Source: an uncultured Poribacteria bacterium (GTDB taxonomy: Bacteria; Poribacteria; WGA-4E; WGA-3G). From it: 64,000 bases of DNA. Below are positions 7,983-17,022 of this stretch, piece after piece. Under the pieces are notes generated by a model, which was not told the DNA's origin, ran no database searches, and was given only the letters and a program-made list of their open reading frames with translations. A program made the translations under genes and the position numbers. The stretch is taken from positions 3,390,481 to 3,454,480 of the forward strand of contig OY282383.1 in NCBI GenBank assembly GCA_958295855.1, given 5' to 3'. The stretch's first letter is position 1. Every line of letters begins with the position of its first letter.

Positions 7983-9761
7983 TTAAGAGTCCTCTGGATA
8001 CATCTGCTCTATCACATCGCCGTACTTTTCAATAATCACATTCCGCTTCAACTTCAGCGTTGGAGTCATCTCATCGTTTTCCTGCGTGAACTCATTTTCA
8101 AGCAGCTCGAACCGTCGCACCTGCTCAAAATCCGCAAAATCCGTCAAACGGCTCCGCATCTCGCGTTGAATAAGCTGTTGCACCTCGCGCGTCTGGTGCA
8201 TCGCGCCCAGGTCGCTTGTCTCAACGTTATTCTCTGCCGCCCACGCCTTAAGCTCATCAAAATTCGGAACAATCAGCGCGGCGAGGTTTTTGCGTTCGTT
8301 ACCCACCAGCATAATCTGGTTGATAAACGGGCTTTGCACCAACTCGCTCTCTATCGGTTGCGGTGCAACATTCTTGCCGTTGGAAAGCACAATGATGTTC
8401 TTCTTCCGGTCGGTAATCTTAAGAAACCCGTCCTCGTCAATCATGCCGATGTCGCCCGTGTGAAACCACCTGTCTGCATTGATAACCTCTGCGGTTGCAG
8501 CTTCGTTGTTAAAATAGCCCTTCATCACATGCGGCCCGCGGGTTAAAATCTCGCCATCTTCAGCAATTTGCACCTCTATGCCGGGTACAGGCACGCCAAC
8601 AGTGCCGAACTTCCAACGTTCCGGATGGTTCAGGCTTATCACAGGGGAAGTCTCGGTTAAGCCGTACCCCTCCAAAATTAGGAGTCCTGCCGCGTGGAAA
8701 AATTCGGCGATGGATTGCGGCAACGCTGCTCCCCCTGAGACGAAAAACCGTAGTCTTCCACCGGTGGCAGCCTTCAATTTCGCAAAGACCAGTTTGTCCG
8801 CGATGCGTGCTTTCAATTGCAAAATTGCAGACGGCTTTCTGCCCTGTTGAACCGCTGAACTCACCGCCGAGCCCACTGAAACGCCCCAGTGGAAAATTTT
8901 CTGTTTCAGCGACGAACCTGCTTGCACCGCCCGCAGAATCCTATCGTGCATCGTTTCATACAGCCGAGGCACGCTGAGCATCACCGTCGGCATAACCTCC
9001 TGCATGTTCTGTGCAACCGTGAACGGGCTCTCTGCATACGCTACCTTTGCCCCGGAAAACAGCGGCACATAATGCCCGCCGAGCCGTTCAAAGACATGCG
9101 ATAGTGGCAGAAACGATAACAACACATCGGTTTCACCTATATCAATGAGCGATGTGCACGCCTCCAAGTTTGAAATAAAGTTCGCATGCGTCAGCATCAC
9201 CCCCTTCGGGGCCCCGGTTGTGCCCGACGTATAGATAATCGTAGCGATGTCCTCTTCATTCGTTTCATCTGGCGTTTCGGTAGGAGCCATCTCCCCATCG
9301 CGATAACAGACCTCTTCAAAACCGATAACGCCATCTGGGTATTCACCTTCAACGGGTTCAAACAGAATTACCTGTTCAAGTGTCGGGACATCGCTTCGGA
9401 TAGCGGTTACCTTCTCCAATTGCTTTTCCGTAGACACACAGATAATTTTTGCCCCGGAATCTTTCAGAATATAGCCGACCTGGGCCGCAGTCAACGTTGA
9501 AAACATCGGCACGGTGACCGCACCGGCAGCGAGAATGCCGAAGTCCGCGATTGCCCATTCAGGTCGATTCTCCGATAAAATTGCAACCCGGTCATCTTTT
9601 TGAATACCCTGCGCGATTAACCCGCTACGAAACGCCGCAATCGATTCACCGAATTGGGTGTAAGAGATGTCCTGATAGGTGCCCCCTTTCGGTTTATGGG
9701 CTAATGCCGATTTGCTGCCGTGCTGCTGAATAGTATTTTCTAACATAGCGGTAAGTGTCAT
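7983..9761 (-). CDS. Long-chain acyl-CoA synthetase (AMP-forming)
   Basis: A 592-residue member of the ANL adenylate-forming superfamily that activates long-chain fatty acids to acyl-CoA through an acyl-AMP. The P-loop-like motif is IIYTSGTTGAPKGVMLTH, followed by GYGLTETSPVISLN, the hinge region with WFHTGDIG, and the C-terminal DRKKNIIVLSNGKNVAP. The length fits bacterial FadD/FAA15-type enzymes. A longer frame reaches 9851, but the ATG at 9761 has AGGAGG 9 nt upstream and begins where family similarity starts (MTLTAMLENT). The segment CYRDGEMAP just before the P-loop is encoded by a dispersed AGGAGC...ATCGCG repeat (9276-9305) read in reverse, so it is probably an inserted surface loop. 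Confidence 0.92.
   Translation of the reverse strand: MTLTAMLENTIQQHGSKSALAHKPKGGTYQDISYTQFGESIAAFRSGLIAQGIQKDDRVAILSENRPEWAIADFGILAAGAVTVPMFSTLTAAQVGYILKDSGAKIICVSTEKQLEKVTAIRSDVPTLEQVILFEPVEGEYPDGVIGFEEVCYRDGEMAPTETPDETNEEDIATIIYTSGTTGAPKGVMLTHANFISNLEACTSLIDIGETDVLLSFLPLSHVFERLGGHYVPLFSGAKVAYAESPFTVAQNMQEVMPTVMLSVPRLYETMHDRILRAVQAGSSLKQKIFHWGVSVGSAVSSAVQQGRKPSAILQLKARIADKLVFAKLKAATGGRLRFFVSGGAALPQSIAEFFHAAGLLILEGYGLTETSPVISLNHPERWKFGTVGVPVPGIEVQIAEDGEILTRGPHVMKGYFNNEAATAEVINADRWFHTGDIGMIDEDGFLKITDRKKNIIVLSNGKNVAPQPIESELVQSPFINQIMLVGNERKNLAALIVPNFDELKAWAAENNVETSDLGAMHQTREVQQLIQREMRSRLTDFADFEQVRRFELLENEFTQENDEMTPTLKLKRNVIIEKYGDVIEQMYPEDS
9276..9305. repeat. TAGGAGC...ATCGCGA repeat inside the acyl-CoA synthetase gene
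   Basis: GGTAGGAGCCATCTCCCCAT followed by CGCGATA is a member of the 24-28 bp family seen at 549-573, 15712-15738, 17113-17140, 21867-21892, 22932-22955, 34331-34358 and 55457-55481. Here it is translated on the - strand in frame. Confidence 0.75.
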
Positions 9762-9864
9762 AAATTTTCGCCTCCTCCTGCGATAATGTACTATTTCCAG
9801 ACTAAATCTCCGCTCTGTGGGACTTATACATATCTGATCAAACCTATTCAAATCTAACAGGTTC

Positions 9865-9985
9865 TCCCATCAGTTGCCACACTTCCTCATTCAACACTCA
9901 CTGCCTACCAGCGTAGGGCTTACACGAGCTCCAGAGGCGTTTTACGTCTCCCGCGAGCTACGGGCGACATACTTTTATGAAGGGC
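9865..9985 (-). ncRNA. Putative omega (reRNA) guide-RNA region of the TnpB element
   Basis: TnpB elements are known to make a structured RNA overlapping the 3' end of tnpB and reaching the element's right end. Here the - strand 3' of the tnpB stop contains two stem-loops, including GCCCTACGCTGGTAGGC. The extent is inferred from position only. Confidence 0.35.
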
Positions 9986-11072
9986 AAAGGTTGATTGCTG
10001 CGTTGACATCGCGATCGCACGTGAAACCACACTCACCGCAGTGGTAGGTGCGTTCAGAGAGATTTAACTCCGTCTTTTTGTGCCCACATGAACTGCAAGT
10101 TTTGCTACTAGCAAAGAACATGGTAGCCTCCGTGACGGGGATACCGCGCCGTTCTGCTTTATACTTTATCATCGTCAAAAAGCGGTATAGAGATGCATCG
10201 GCTATATGCTTTGCCAGTTTCTTGTTCTTTAGCATACCGCTGACGTTCAACGTCTCAATACCAATAGCCGAAGCTTTCCGAACGATGGCAGTGCTTGCCT
10301 TATGATGACTATCCGATCTGATGCAGGAGATTCTATAGTGAATGCTGGCAAGCCGTTTACGAGCCTTATGCCAGTTACTTGAGAACCTTGTCTTCCGTGA
10401 CAGCATTCGCCCGGCCCGCCTTAACTTCCTTAGGTAGCGTTTCAATGGGCGTGGGTTCTCATATTTAGTCCCATCGGATAGCGTTGCCAGTGTATTGATA
10501 CCCACGTCAACGCCTACCGCAGGCTTGTTATCGAACAATGGCACCTGCACCATCTTATTCTCTTCATCAGTGCGAACCAAAATAGACACGAACCATTTAT
10601 CATCTTTACGCGAGACGACGACTCTGCCGATGTCACCTGTCCATCTCAATTTCTCCGTCATCCGCACCCATCCGATGGCAGGCAGTTTGACGCGCTTCCG
10701 TTCCACGCGAACAGAGTTCGTGCCGTTCTCCGCTTGGTAACTTTGCTTACCACTTCGGTTCTTCGGCTTGGGGAACCTGTTCTGACCGCTCCTCCATCTT
10801 TTCACTGCATCGCTAAAATGATGAATGGCATTCTTGCTGGCATTCTGGGACATCGCATCGCACCAGGGGAATATGTCACGTTTACGGGCATTGAATTCCT
10901 TTTTGATGTCATAGAGTGTCTTCCAATTACCCTCGTCTAATCCGCTTTTAAACGAAGACAGCGCGGCATTGTAGGCAACACGGGCGTAACCACAGTGCTG
11001 CGCCATTGCCGTCGCCTGCTTGTTATTCGGAATGAGTTGAATCTTCTGTGTTCGTAGAGACATGGTTCTCAC
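9975..11072 (-). CDS. tnpB: TnpB RNA-guided nuclease / OrfB transposase accessory protein
   Basis: A full-length 365-residue TnpB. It has the N-terminal OrfB HTH region, the RuvC-like triad residues D189 (GVDVGIN), E273 (IGIETLNVSGM) and D355 (CDRDVNAAIN), and a zinc ribbon with C326xxC329 and C345xxC348. Proteins of this family are known to act as RNA-guided DNA nucleases using an RNA from the element's 3' end, ancestral to Cas12. All catalytic positions are present, so the gene looks active. The genuine start may be the ATG of residue 4. No tnpA lies nearby, so mobility would need a TnpA in trans. Confidence 0.9.
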   Translation of the reverse strand: MRTMSLRTQKIQLIPNNKQATAMAQHCGYARVAYNAALSSFKSGLDEGNWKTLYDIKKEFNARKRDIFPWCDAMSQNASKNAIHHFSDAVKRWRSGQNRFPKPKNRSGKQSYQAENGTNSVRVERKRVKLPAIGWVRMTEKLRWTGDIGRVVVSRKDDKWFVSILVRTDEENKMVQVPLFDNKPAVGVDVGINTLATLSDGTKYENPRPLKRYLRKLRRAGRMLSRKTRFSSNWHKARKRLASIHYRISCIRSDSHHKASTAIVRKASAIGIETLNVSGMLKNKKLAKHIADASLYRFLTMIKYKAERRGIPVTEATMFFASSKTCSSCGHKKTELNLSERTYHCGECGFTCDRDVNAAINLCPS

Positions 11073-11165
11073 GTATCACGTCTCTTATCCCCTAGCAAGT
11101 GGGAGGGGAGCCCATTACCGAGAGGTAATGCTTGCTATGCTCCCCAACGTGATACCATCATTATA

Positions 11166-11766
11166 CCACACACACTACAGATTGTCAAATCTTTTTGTGG
11201 ATTTGCAGAAGTCAAATAAAATCTTACATTGTATAGATATGATTAGATTTTACAACATTTGTATAAATTTGATGTGATTTTACGCCACTGCAACTTACCC
11301 CTATCATACCACATTGCCTGATGCAAGTCAATGACAGAACTCGACATACGAAAGGAAATGACAGGATTTTCTCGCAACCACTTCAGAAATTAGCAGCGAA
11401 CCCCTGGCATTCGTAAAAAAGGCTTGACATCCGTCAGTAAAAATGCGATACTGAGTTTAAACACAAACACCTGTCTCCCTGAAGATAAAAAAATAAATAC
11501 TGCAATAATCATTTTTTTCTTGCAATTGCGTTGCAATTCATGCTATACTAATGTAAATTGCCACAGTTAACGCAGTTTCGGCAGCATCCGGAGCAAAGCC
11601 CCGCGTAAAAATGCAGAATTACGCCCGCGTTTTGTTTAGCATGCCATAAAAAGAGGTAATATGAAAAATCAAAGATTTTTCACATTAAATCTCCTTTGCA
11701 AAATTGTCGAAAATGTGGTAAACTCTATCGTAAAGTCATCCCCTTCTGTTCTGAGGAGACGTTCAA
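11166..11766 (+). promoter_or_regulatory. AT-rich leader upstream of the proteasome locus with three promoter candidates
   Basis: No gene is visible in this 600-bp region. On the + strand I see TTGACA-17-GATACT (11424-11452), TTGCAA-18-TATACT with an extended TG (11520-11549) and TTGCAA-17-TAAACT (11696-11724). A perfect palindrome GAAAAATCAAAGATTTTTC lies at 11663-11681. GAGGAG at 11753-11758 serves the ATPase gene. The region follows the IS element, so part of it may be older flanking DNA. Confidence 0.5.
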
Positions 11767-13569
11767 ATGTACGATAAGAAAAATCGTAGAAAGGTTGGCG
11801 CAAACCCCGACGACTACAACCTGTTTGTTGAAGATCAAGACGAACTGGACGAAGAACTCACTGATGAGGAAGAGGAATCGAGTTCCGGCTACTCGTTGCA
11901 GTTAGTCCACCATATCATCTCCGAAACACCTACGGAAGATCTGCGACGACAGTGGCTCCTCGAACTGCGCCGTTCCATCATCAGCGATGAGGGTGAATTT
12001 CAGCAAAGAATGCAAGCCGTTCAACAGGAAGCACTTCGCATACACGCTGAAATGGAAGAGCAGCTTGAAAAGCTCACCTCACCCGCGAATCGCATCGGCA
12101 CCCTGCTCGGATTACCCAAAGAGGACATTGCGCGCGTCATCATCGGCGGCTCCGAGTACTATGCCAACATCGCCCCGGAACTTGAGCCAGCGAGCCTTAA
12201 AAACGGGTTTAGTGTGCTGTTGAACGACGCGTTTGTCGTCGTCGGTGAACTTGGATACAACGACTCCGGCCCCATTGTAACGATAGCCGATGTGCTGCCC
12301 GATGGGAGACTCCGCGTCGGACAAGAACCCAACTTGCAATCGGTTATCCTCGAACGCTCCGCAGACTTGGCCGATGTCAAGCTGAAGCCCGGCGATGAAA
12401 TTCGCATCGATACCAACTTTCGGGTAGCCCTTGAGCAAATTGCAGCCAAAGAGACGGACGATTACGCGCTCGAAGCAGTCCCGAATATCCCCTGGTCGAA
12501 AGTCGGGGGGCTTGAAGAAACTATCCAACTCATCAAGGATACGATTGAACTTCCCATTCTGCATCCAGAACTGTTTGAACGGTTCCAATATAGTGCGCCC
12601 AAAGGCTTCCTACTCCACGGACCGCCAGGGTGCGGAAAAACCCTGATTGGGAAGGCGACAGCCTACAACTTGACCGAAAGACTCAGAACTGAAACCGGGC
12701 AAGATGTTGAAGGATGTTTCCTCCACATCAAGGGCCCCGAAATTCTCAATATGTGGCTCGGCGAATCGGAACGAAAAGTCAGGGAAATTTTTCAGGTCGC
12801 GCGGGAAAAACGCGAAGAAGGCAAATCCATCTTTGTATTTATTGATGAAGCCGAATCCATTTTGGGCACTCGCCGCGCGCTCCGTTCACACAGCATCTCA
12901 AACACCCTCGTCCCGATGTTCTGTGCGGAGATGGATGGCATTGAGTCCTTGCAAGATGTTGTTATCATCCTCGCCACCAACCGCCCGGATCTCATCGATC
13001 CCGCGATTTTACGCCCCGGACGCATCGATAGAAAAATTAAGGTGACGCGACCGAATGCGGACGCAGCAAAAGATATCTTCCGCATCTACCTCACCCCAGA
13101 ACTTCCCATCTCACCCGACTTGCTATCAGACGCAGGCGCGCAGCCCCAACCCGAAGTTATTCCACCAGAAAAGGCGGTTGCTGACCTGATCGCACAAGTG
13201 GTTGATGAGATGTTCCGCGAAGATGAGGAGAACCGATTCCTAGAGGTGGCACTCCGAAGTGGGCGCCGCGATATTCTTTACCGAGGGCATCTCTGTAGCG
13301 GTGCAATTATTGAGTCCATCGTGCAGCGGGCGAAAGAATCTGCCTTAAAACGGGCAATTCTGCACCCGGAGAAAGAGACTGGCATCTCTCGCGCAGACCT
13401 ATTGAACGCGCTCAACGCCGAGTATCTCGAAAGCAAAATCTTCCCACCCACGGAGGCCACGGAGGATTGGCTCAAGCTGCTTGATTACGATCCGGCAAAT
13501 GTTGTGAAGGTTACGCCTGTCAATCAGGAAAAGCAGGAACGTCGAAAGGTGTCAAGCCGGGTTATTTAG
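11767..13569 (+). CDS. arc: Proteasome-associated AAA+ ATPase ARC/Mpa
   Basis: This 600-residue AAA+ unfoldase caps the bacterial 20S proteasome, recognises Pup-tagged proteins and threads them into the core using ATP. Order of domains: acidic N-terminus, coiled coil (about residues 58-105) that in the family binds Pup, OB-fold interdomain (about 106-235), then the AAA domain with Walker A GPPGCGKT (about residue 285), Walker B FVFIDEAES and the second region of homology ATNRPDLIDPAILRPGRIDR. Length matches Mpa/ARC. The C-terminus ends SSRVI and lacks the GQYL-type tail that docks actinobacterial Mpa on the proteasome. It is the first gene of the arc-dop-UBact-prcB-prcA-pafA order. A GAGGAG precedes the ATG. 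Confidence 0.93.
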   Translation: MYDKKNRRKVGANPDDYNLFVEDQDELDEELTDEEEESSSGYSLQLVHHIISETPTEDLRRQWLLELRRSIISDEGEFQQRMQAVQQEALRIHAEMEEQLEKLTSPANRIGTLLGLPKEDIARVIIGGSEYYANIAPELEPASLKNGFSVLLNDAFVVVGELGYNDSGPIVTIADVLPDGRLRVGQEPNLQSVILERSADLADVKLKPGDEIRIDTNFRVALEQIAAKETDDYALEAVPNIPWSKVGGLEETIQLIKDTIELPILHPELFERFQYSAPKGFLLHGPPGCGKTLIGKATAYNLTERLRTETGQDVEGCFLHIKGPEILNMWLGESERKVREIFQVAREKREEGKSIFVFIDEAESILGTRRALRSHSISNTLVPMFCAEMDGIESLQDVVIILATNRPDLIDPAILRPGRIDRKIKVTRPNADAAKDIFRIYLTPELPISPDLLSDAGAQPQPEVIPPEKAVADLIAQVVDEMFREDEENRFLEVALRSGRRDILYRGHLCSGAIIESIVQRAKESALKRAILHPEKETGISRADLLNALNAEYLESKIFPPTEATEDWLKLLDYDPANVVKVTPVNQEKQERRKVSSRVI

Positions 13570-13739
13570 TTTTTGTGGTATAAGCCCCGCAAAGCGGGGG
13601 TAATAGCCTTAACGTTCAAGATGGACAAAACACTAGATAGCGGCGGCGTTTCAAATTTTTTAGCAAAGCCTATAGTTGTGCCACACCGGCAATATGCTAA
13701 GTGCACCCTTCTCGAATGCTTGGCACCAGGTTAAAAAGT

Positions 13740-15263
13740 ATGCAAAGACTTTTTGGAATCGAAACCGAATACGGAATCACGCTTGAAAATGAGGCAAACA
13801 TCGATGCTGTCAAGCAGTCCATTGAGCTGATTAAAAGTTACCGCCAAGAGGATTTTCGGCCAATGTGGGACTACGGCGGCGAAGACCCGTTTCGAGATGA
13901 ACGTGGATTTCGGGCGAAGACACTCTCTAATCATCCGGATGAGAAAAAAGAGGCGGCGCGCGACCGAAAACACAACCTCTCTTTTGCGGAAATCAAGAGC
14001 GACCGGATTCTCGGCAACGGCGCGCGGCTTTACAACGACCACGCGCATCCAGAATACTCTACACCAGAATGCAGGAACCTGTTCGACCTGGTGGCACACG
14101 ATAAAGCGGGCGAGCGCATCCTCCAGCACTGTGCCGAAGCCCGCAGTCAACAACTTGGAAAACGGGTACTCTTATACAAGAACAACACCGATTTTCACGG
14201 GCATAGCTACGGGTGCCACGATAACTACCTCATGGCACGTGAAGTACCGTTTGACTACCTCAAGGAGAGCATCATGCCCTTCTTTGTCACACGGCAAATC
14301 TTCGCTGGCGCAGGAAAACTCGGCATTGAAACCGAAGCAGGGCTAGCCACCCCAGGGCACTTCCAGCTCGCCCAACGCTCAGACTTCTTTCACGTTGAGG
14401 CAAGCATAGATACTATGCACAACCGCCCTATTGTCAATACACGAGACGAACCGCATGCCGACGCAACCAAATATCGCAGATTGCACGGCATTGCAGGCGA
14501 CGCAAATATGTCCGAATACGCAACCGCCCTCAAGGTGGGCACCACCGCGCTTGTCATCGCATTGATTGAACAGCGACAGATTCCGAAAACATTGGTACTC
14601 GCAAACCCCATCGATACCATTAAAACCGTTTCGCACGACCAGACGTATCGGTGGCTCGTCATGACAGCCGACGGAAAAACTATGTCCGCAATCGATCACC
14701 AGCGAGAATACCTCGCACTCGCACAAAAGTTTCTTGCTGATGAGATTACAAAAGGCGAAACCGACTGGATCCTCGCGGAGTGGGAAGATACGCTGGACGC
14801 GCTGGAGAAGGATCCGATGACCCTCACCGATCGGCTTGATTGGGTCGCCAAAAAGTGGTTGCTTGAAACCTTTGCTGAAGAAGAGGCGATTGCATGGGAC
14901 GATCCCTGGCTGCAAAGCCTCGATTTAGAATATCATAACATTCACCTAGAAGAAGGTTTATACTATGGGCTTCCCATGCGGCGCGTTGTGACAGACGAAC
15001 ACATCGACACCGCTATCCATAACCCGCCACAGGGAACTCGTGCATACTTCCGCGGAGGTGCAGTCAATCGATTCAGTGAATCTATAAAAGCGATTCAGTG
15101 GGATAGCATCACCTTCACTGTGAAGGGCCGCCCCATTTCTGTGGATATGAATGCGCTCGCGAATCCAGAAGTCGCAACACAATATAACCAAGCACTTGAT
15201 GAATCACCGAACGTTGAAACACTGATTAAAAAAATCGAAAGAATAGGTAGCAGTCTTCAGTAG
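13740..15263 (+). CDS. dop: Depupylase / Pup deamidase Dop
   Basis: A 507-residue member of the Pup ligase/deamidase family (carboxylate-amine ligase fold). It opens with MQRLFGIETEYGITLE, as Dop proteins do. Against the paralogue PafA in the same locus it carries an extra segment (about residues 35-75) after the first strand, corresponding to the Dop loop, and has the Dop-type YNDHAHPEYSTPE where PafA has YIDMGHLEYATPE. The Asp in this motif is the family's key catalytic residue. Its role is to remove Pup from substrates. Because the Pup here ends in Glu, deamidation would not be needed. An in-frame ATG at 13701 exists, but family similarity starts at 13740. Confidence 0.9.
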   Translation: MQRLFGIETEYGITLENEANIDAVKQSIELIKSYRQEDFRPMWDYGGEDPFRDERGFRAKTLSNHPDEKKEAARDRKHNLSFAEIKSDRILGNGARLYNDHAHPEYSTPECRNLFDLVAHDKAGERILQHCAEARSQQLGKRVLLYKNNTDFHGHSYGCHDNYLMAREVPFDYLKESIMPFFVTRQIFAGAGKLGIETEAGLATPGHFQLAQRSDFFHVEASIDTMHNRPIVNTRDEPHADATKYRRLHGIAGDANMSEYATALKVGTTALVIALIEQRQIPKTLVLANPIDTIKTVSHDQTYRWLVMTADGKTMSAIDHQREYLALAQKFLADEITKGETDWILAEWEDTLDALEKDPMTLTDRLDWVAKKWLLETFAEEEAIAWDDPWLQSLDLEYHNIHLEEGLYYGLPMRRVVTDEHIDTAIHNPPQGTRAYFRGGAVNRFSESIKAIQWDSITFTVKGRPISVDMNALANPEVATQYNQALDESPNVETLIKKIERIGSSLQ

Positions 15264-15271
15264 TCAGTTAT

Positions 15272-15706
15272 TCGTCATTCCTTGCGGAGTAATCAGAATG
15301 CAAGACAGGTCTAACAATGCACTATAGCTCTCGTCAGAGGTTTCTGACGCAAGGTTTTTCGTCATTCCTTGCGGAGTAATCAGAATGCAAGACAGGCACA
15401 GCAATGCACTATAGCTCTCGTCAGAGGTTTCTGACGCAAGGTTTTTCGTCATTCCTTGCGGAGTAATCAGAATGCAAGACAGGCACAGCAATGCACTATA
15501 GCTCTCGTCAGAGGTTTCTGACGCAAGGTTTTTCGTCATTCCTTGCGGAGTAATCAGAATGCAAGACAGGCACAGCAATGCACTATAGCTCTCGTCAGAG
15601 GTTTCTGACGCAAGGTTTTTCGTCATTCCTTGCGGAGTAATCAGAATGCAAGACAGGCACAGCAATGCACTATAGCTCTCGTCAGAGGTTTCTGACGCAA
15701 GGTTTA
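15272..15706 (-). repeat. Five tandem copies of an 87-bp element between dop and UBact
   Basis: Copies begin at 15272, 15359, 15446, 15533 and 15620, exactly 87 bp apart and nearly identical. Each unit runs from TTCGTCATTCCTTGCGGAG to GTCAGAGGTTTCTGACGCAAGG. The ends contain CCTTGCG and CGCAAGG as terminal inverted repeats, and GTCAGAGGTTTCTGAC forms a 6-bp stem. At 29 codons per unit the array is stop-free in a - strand frame, which creates a spurious long open frame. Confidence 0.95.
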
Positions 15707-15762
15707 CAAAGGTAGGAGCGATGTCCGAATCGCGACAAGGTATGTTAAAAAAGGAGGAACAC

Positions 15763-15960
15763 ATGGCACGCAATATGATTTCTCAGCTCGAACGGAAGCA
15801 GAGAGACACCAAACCCATCGGGCCCGGGGACGGCGATGGAGATAACGAAGGGCCCAAACGCCAGAAAGTGGATCGACCGGACACCCAAGAACTGCTGAAG
15901 CGGATGCGCCGCGTTGACAAAGACCAGTCCCGGCGTTACCGCCAAAGAACAGGGGAATAG
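15763..15960 (+). CDS. UBact / prokaryotic ubiquitin-like protein (Pup)
   Basis: A 65-residue, highly polar, probably disordered protein modifier. It has the charged N-terminus MARNMISQLERKQRD, the GPGDGDGDNEGPK stretch, a helical segment TQELLKRMRRVDKDQSRRYR (a Pup-like ARC-binding helix) and the C-terminus RQRTGE. The terminal Gly-Glu means it can be ligated by PafA through the Glu side chain without prior deamidation. The composition and RTGE ending fit the Gram-negative Pup homologue named UBact. The start is fixed by AGGAGG at 15752-15757, 5 nt before the ATG; the longer upstream frame is repeat sequence. It lies between dop and prcB, as expected. Confidence 0.93.
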   Translation: MARNMISQLERKQRDTKPIGPGDGDGDNEGPKRQKVDRPDTQELLKRMRRVDKDQSRRYRQRTGE

Positions 15961-15966
15961 TTGTCA

Positions 15967-16175
15967 GCCAGTAGGGGCAGGTTTTGTGCCTGCCCACCGA
16001 TAACCGATTTTTTGTTATTCCTTGCGGAGTAATCAGGCCAAAAACGCGCGCATTAGCGCGCCTCGTAGATCTCGTCGGAGGGTTGTGCTGCAAGGGCAAG
16101 GGATTGCAGTTACCCGGCAAAGCGGGGTAGCTGCGACAACTGCAAAGCAACGGATGAAAATCAGAGATTTTCATC
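15967..16175. repeat. Repeat cluster between UBact and prcB
   Basis: The GTAGGGGCAGG...CCTGCCC repeat is at 15969-15998, a CCGATAACCGAT fragment follows, and a diverged 87-bp element with a GCGCGC core spans about 16011-16095. A CGGCAAAGCGGGG palindrome and the palindrome ATGAAAATCAGAGATTTTCAT (about 16154-16174) complete the gap. Confidence 0.75.
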
Positions 16176-16191
16176 CAGTTCGTTTAGAAAA

Positions 16192-17019
16192 ATGCCAATG
16201 AAAGACAGAATAAACCACAAGGGGGACTTCCTCAGCCTCTTAAAGCACACGAACTACCCGCTGAAGGTAGTGCTGCCTGCAAATGTATCGGGGTTACAAA
16301 CCCCTCCCACTGGGGTAACCTCCGATGTGGAGATAGCCCACAGCACGACGGTTATCGCTATCCGGTACGGCGAGGGCGTTCTTATTGCAGGCGATAGACG
16401 CGCTACTGCAGGCACTTCTGTTATCTACGACCGGGCTGAGAAAGTCCTACAGATTGATAAGTATTCTGTGCTCGCGATATCGGGTTCGCCCGCAATCGCT
16501 TATGAGATAGCGAGGGTTTTGGAGCATTCATTCCAATACTTTCGCCGAAGCCAACTCCAAGAGTTAAGCCTGGAAGGAAAGCTGCGGATGCTGTCCCGGC
16601 TCATCCGTGAAAACCTCCCTATGGCACTGCAAGGCATCGGCGGAGTTATCCCGATCTTTGCCTTGTACGACGTAAGCACCTCGGCTGAGCAGAACGGCGG
16701 GAAAATCTTCTTCTATGATGCGCTCGGCGCGCATTTTGAGAACGTTGATTTCGCTACAACCGGCTCCGGTTCCATCTGGATCCGGGGGGTGTTACGCTAC
16801 CTTAACCGATGGAGCGACACACCTTTGGAGCAGATGGATGAACGCCAGGCAACTATCACCATCTTGAGACTCCTTGATACCGCGAGTGAGTACGACGCAG
16901 CGACGAGCGGCTACAATGCAACAGCCCAAATCTTTCCGACTGTGAAAACTGTTAAACGCACTGGCGTAGACACCCTTTCCAATGAATACTTAGAGGAATG
17001 TTACACAGAATGCAGTTGA
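16192..17019 (+). CDS. prcB: 20S proteasome beta subunit PrcB
   Basis: This 275-residue catalytic subunit forms the proteolytic rings of the bacterial 20S core. A propeptide of 51 residues precedes the mature N-terminus TTVIAIRYGEG, giving the nucleophile Thr52 (Thr1 of the mature chain). D17 (GVLIAGDRRATAG) and K33 (RAEKVLQID) of the mature numbering are present, as is the C-terminal GSGS region. Autocleavage before Thr1 is expected during assembly. The propeptide contains SGLQTPPTGV, encoded by a dispersed GGGGTTACAAACCCC-type repeat also found inside the WD40 gene, so the removable propeptide has absorbed an element. An alternative ATG is at 16198. No strong Shine-Dalgarno is visible. Confidence 0.93.
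   Translation: MPMKDRINHKGDFLSLLKHTNYPLKVVLPANVSGLQTPPTGVTSDVEIAHSTTVIAIRYGEGVLIAGDRRATAGTSVIYDRAEKVLQIDKYSVLAISGSPAIAYEIARVLEHSFQYFRRSQLQELSLEGKLRMLSRLIRENLPMALQGIGGVIPIFALYDVSTSAEQNGGKIFFYDALGAHFENVDFATTGSGSIWIRGVLRYLNRWSDTPLEQMDERQATITILRLLDTASEYDAATSGYNATAQIFPTVKTVKRTGVDTLSNEYLEECYTECS
16276..16320. repeat. GGGGTTACAAACCCC repeat in the prcB propeptide
   Basis: CGGGGTTACAAACCCCTCCC is a palindromic repeat also present at 21916-21945 (in frame in the WD40 gene) and, diverged, at 18299-18320. It is translated in frame as SGLQTPPTG. Confidence 0.7.
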
Positions 17020-17022
17020 TCT

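Larger units (their letters stand above)
9860..11165 (-). mobile_element. tnpB-only insertion sequence (IS200/IS605 superfamily, IS1341-like)
   Basis: A single transposase-associated gene (tnpB, 9975-11072) without tnpA is flanked by hairpin-forming ends. Upstream of tnpB, 11116-11133 contains CATTACCGAGAGGTAATG, a perfect hairpin nested in the arms AGCAAG/CTTGCT and ATCACGT/ACGTGAT. Downstream, 9903-9919 can fold as GCCTACCAGCGTAGGGC. The outer boundaries are approximate because these elements lack terminal inverted repeats and target duplications. Confidence 0.7.

Noticed and set aside
15272..15706. Possible CRISPR array
   Set aside because: Units are directly abutting with no unique spacers, and no cas genes are present.
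15264..15773. A 169-residue open frame across the five tandem repeats
   Set aside because: It is an artefact of an 87-bp unit that is a multiple of three and free of stops on that strand. No start signal or family support.
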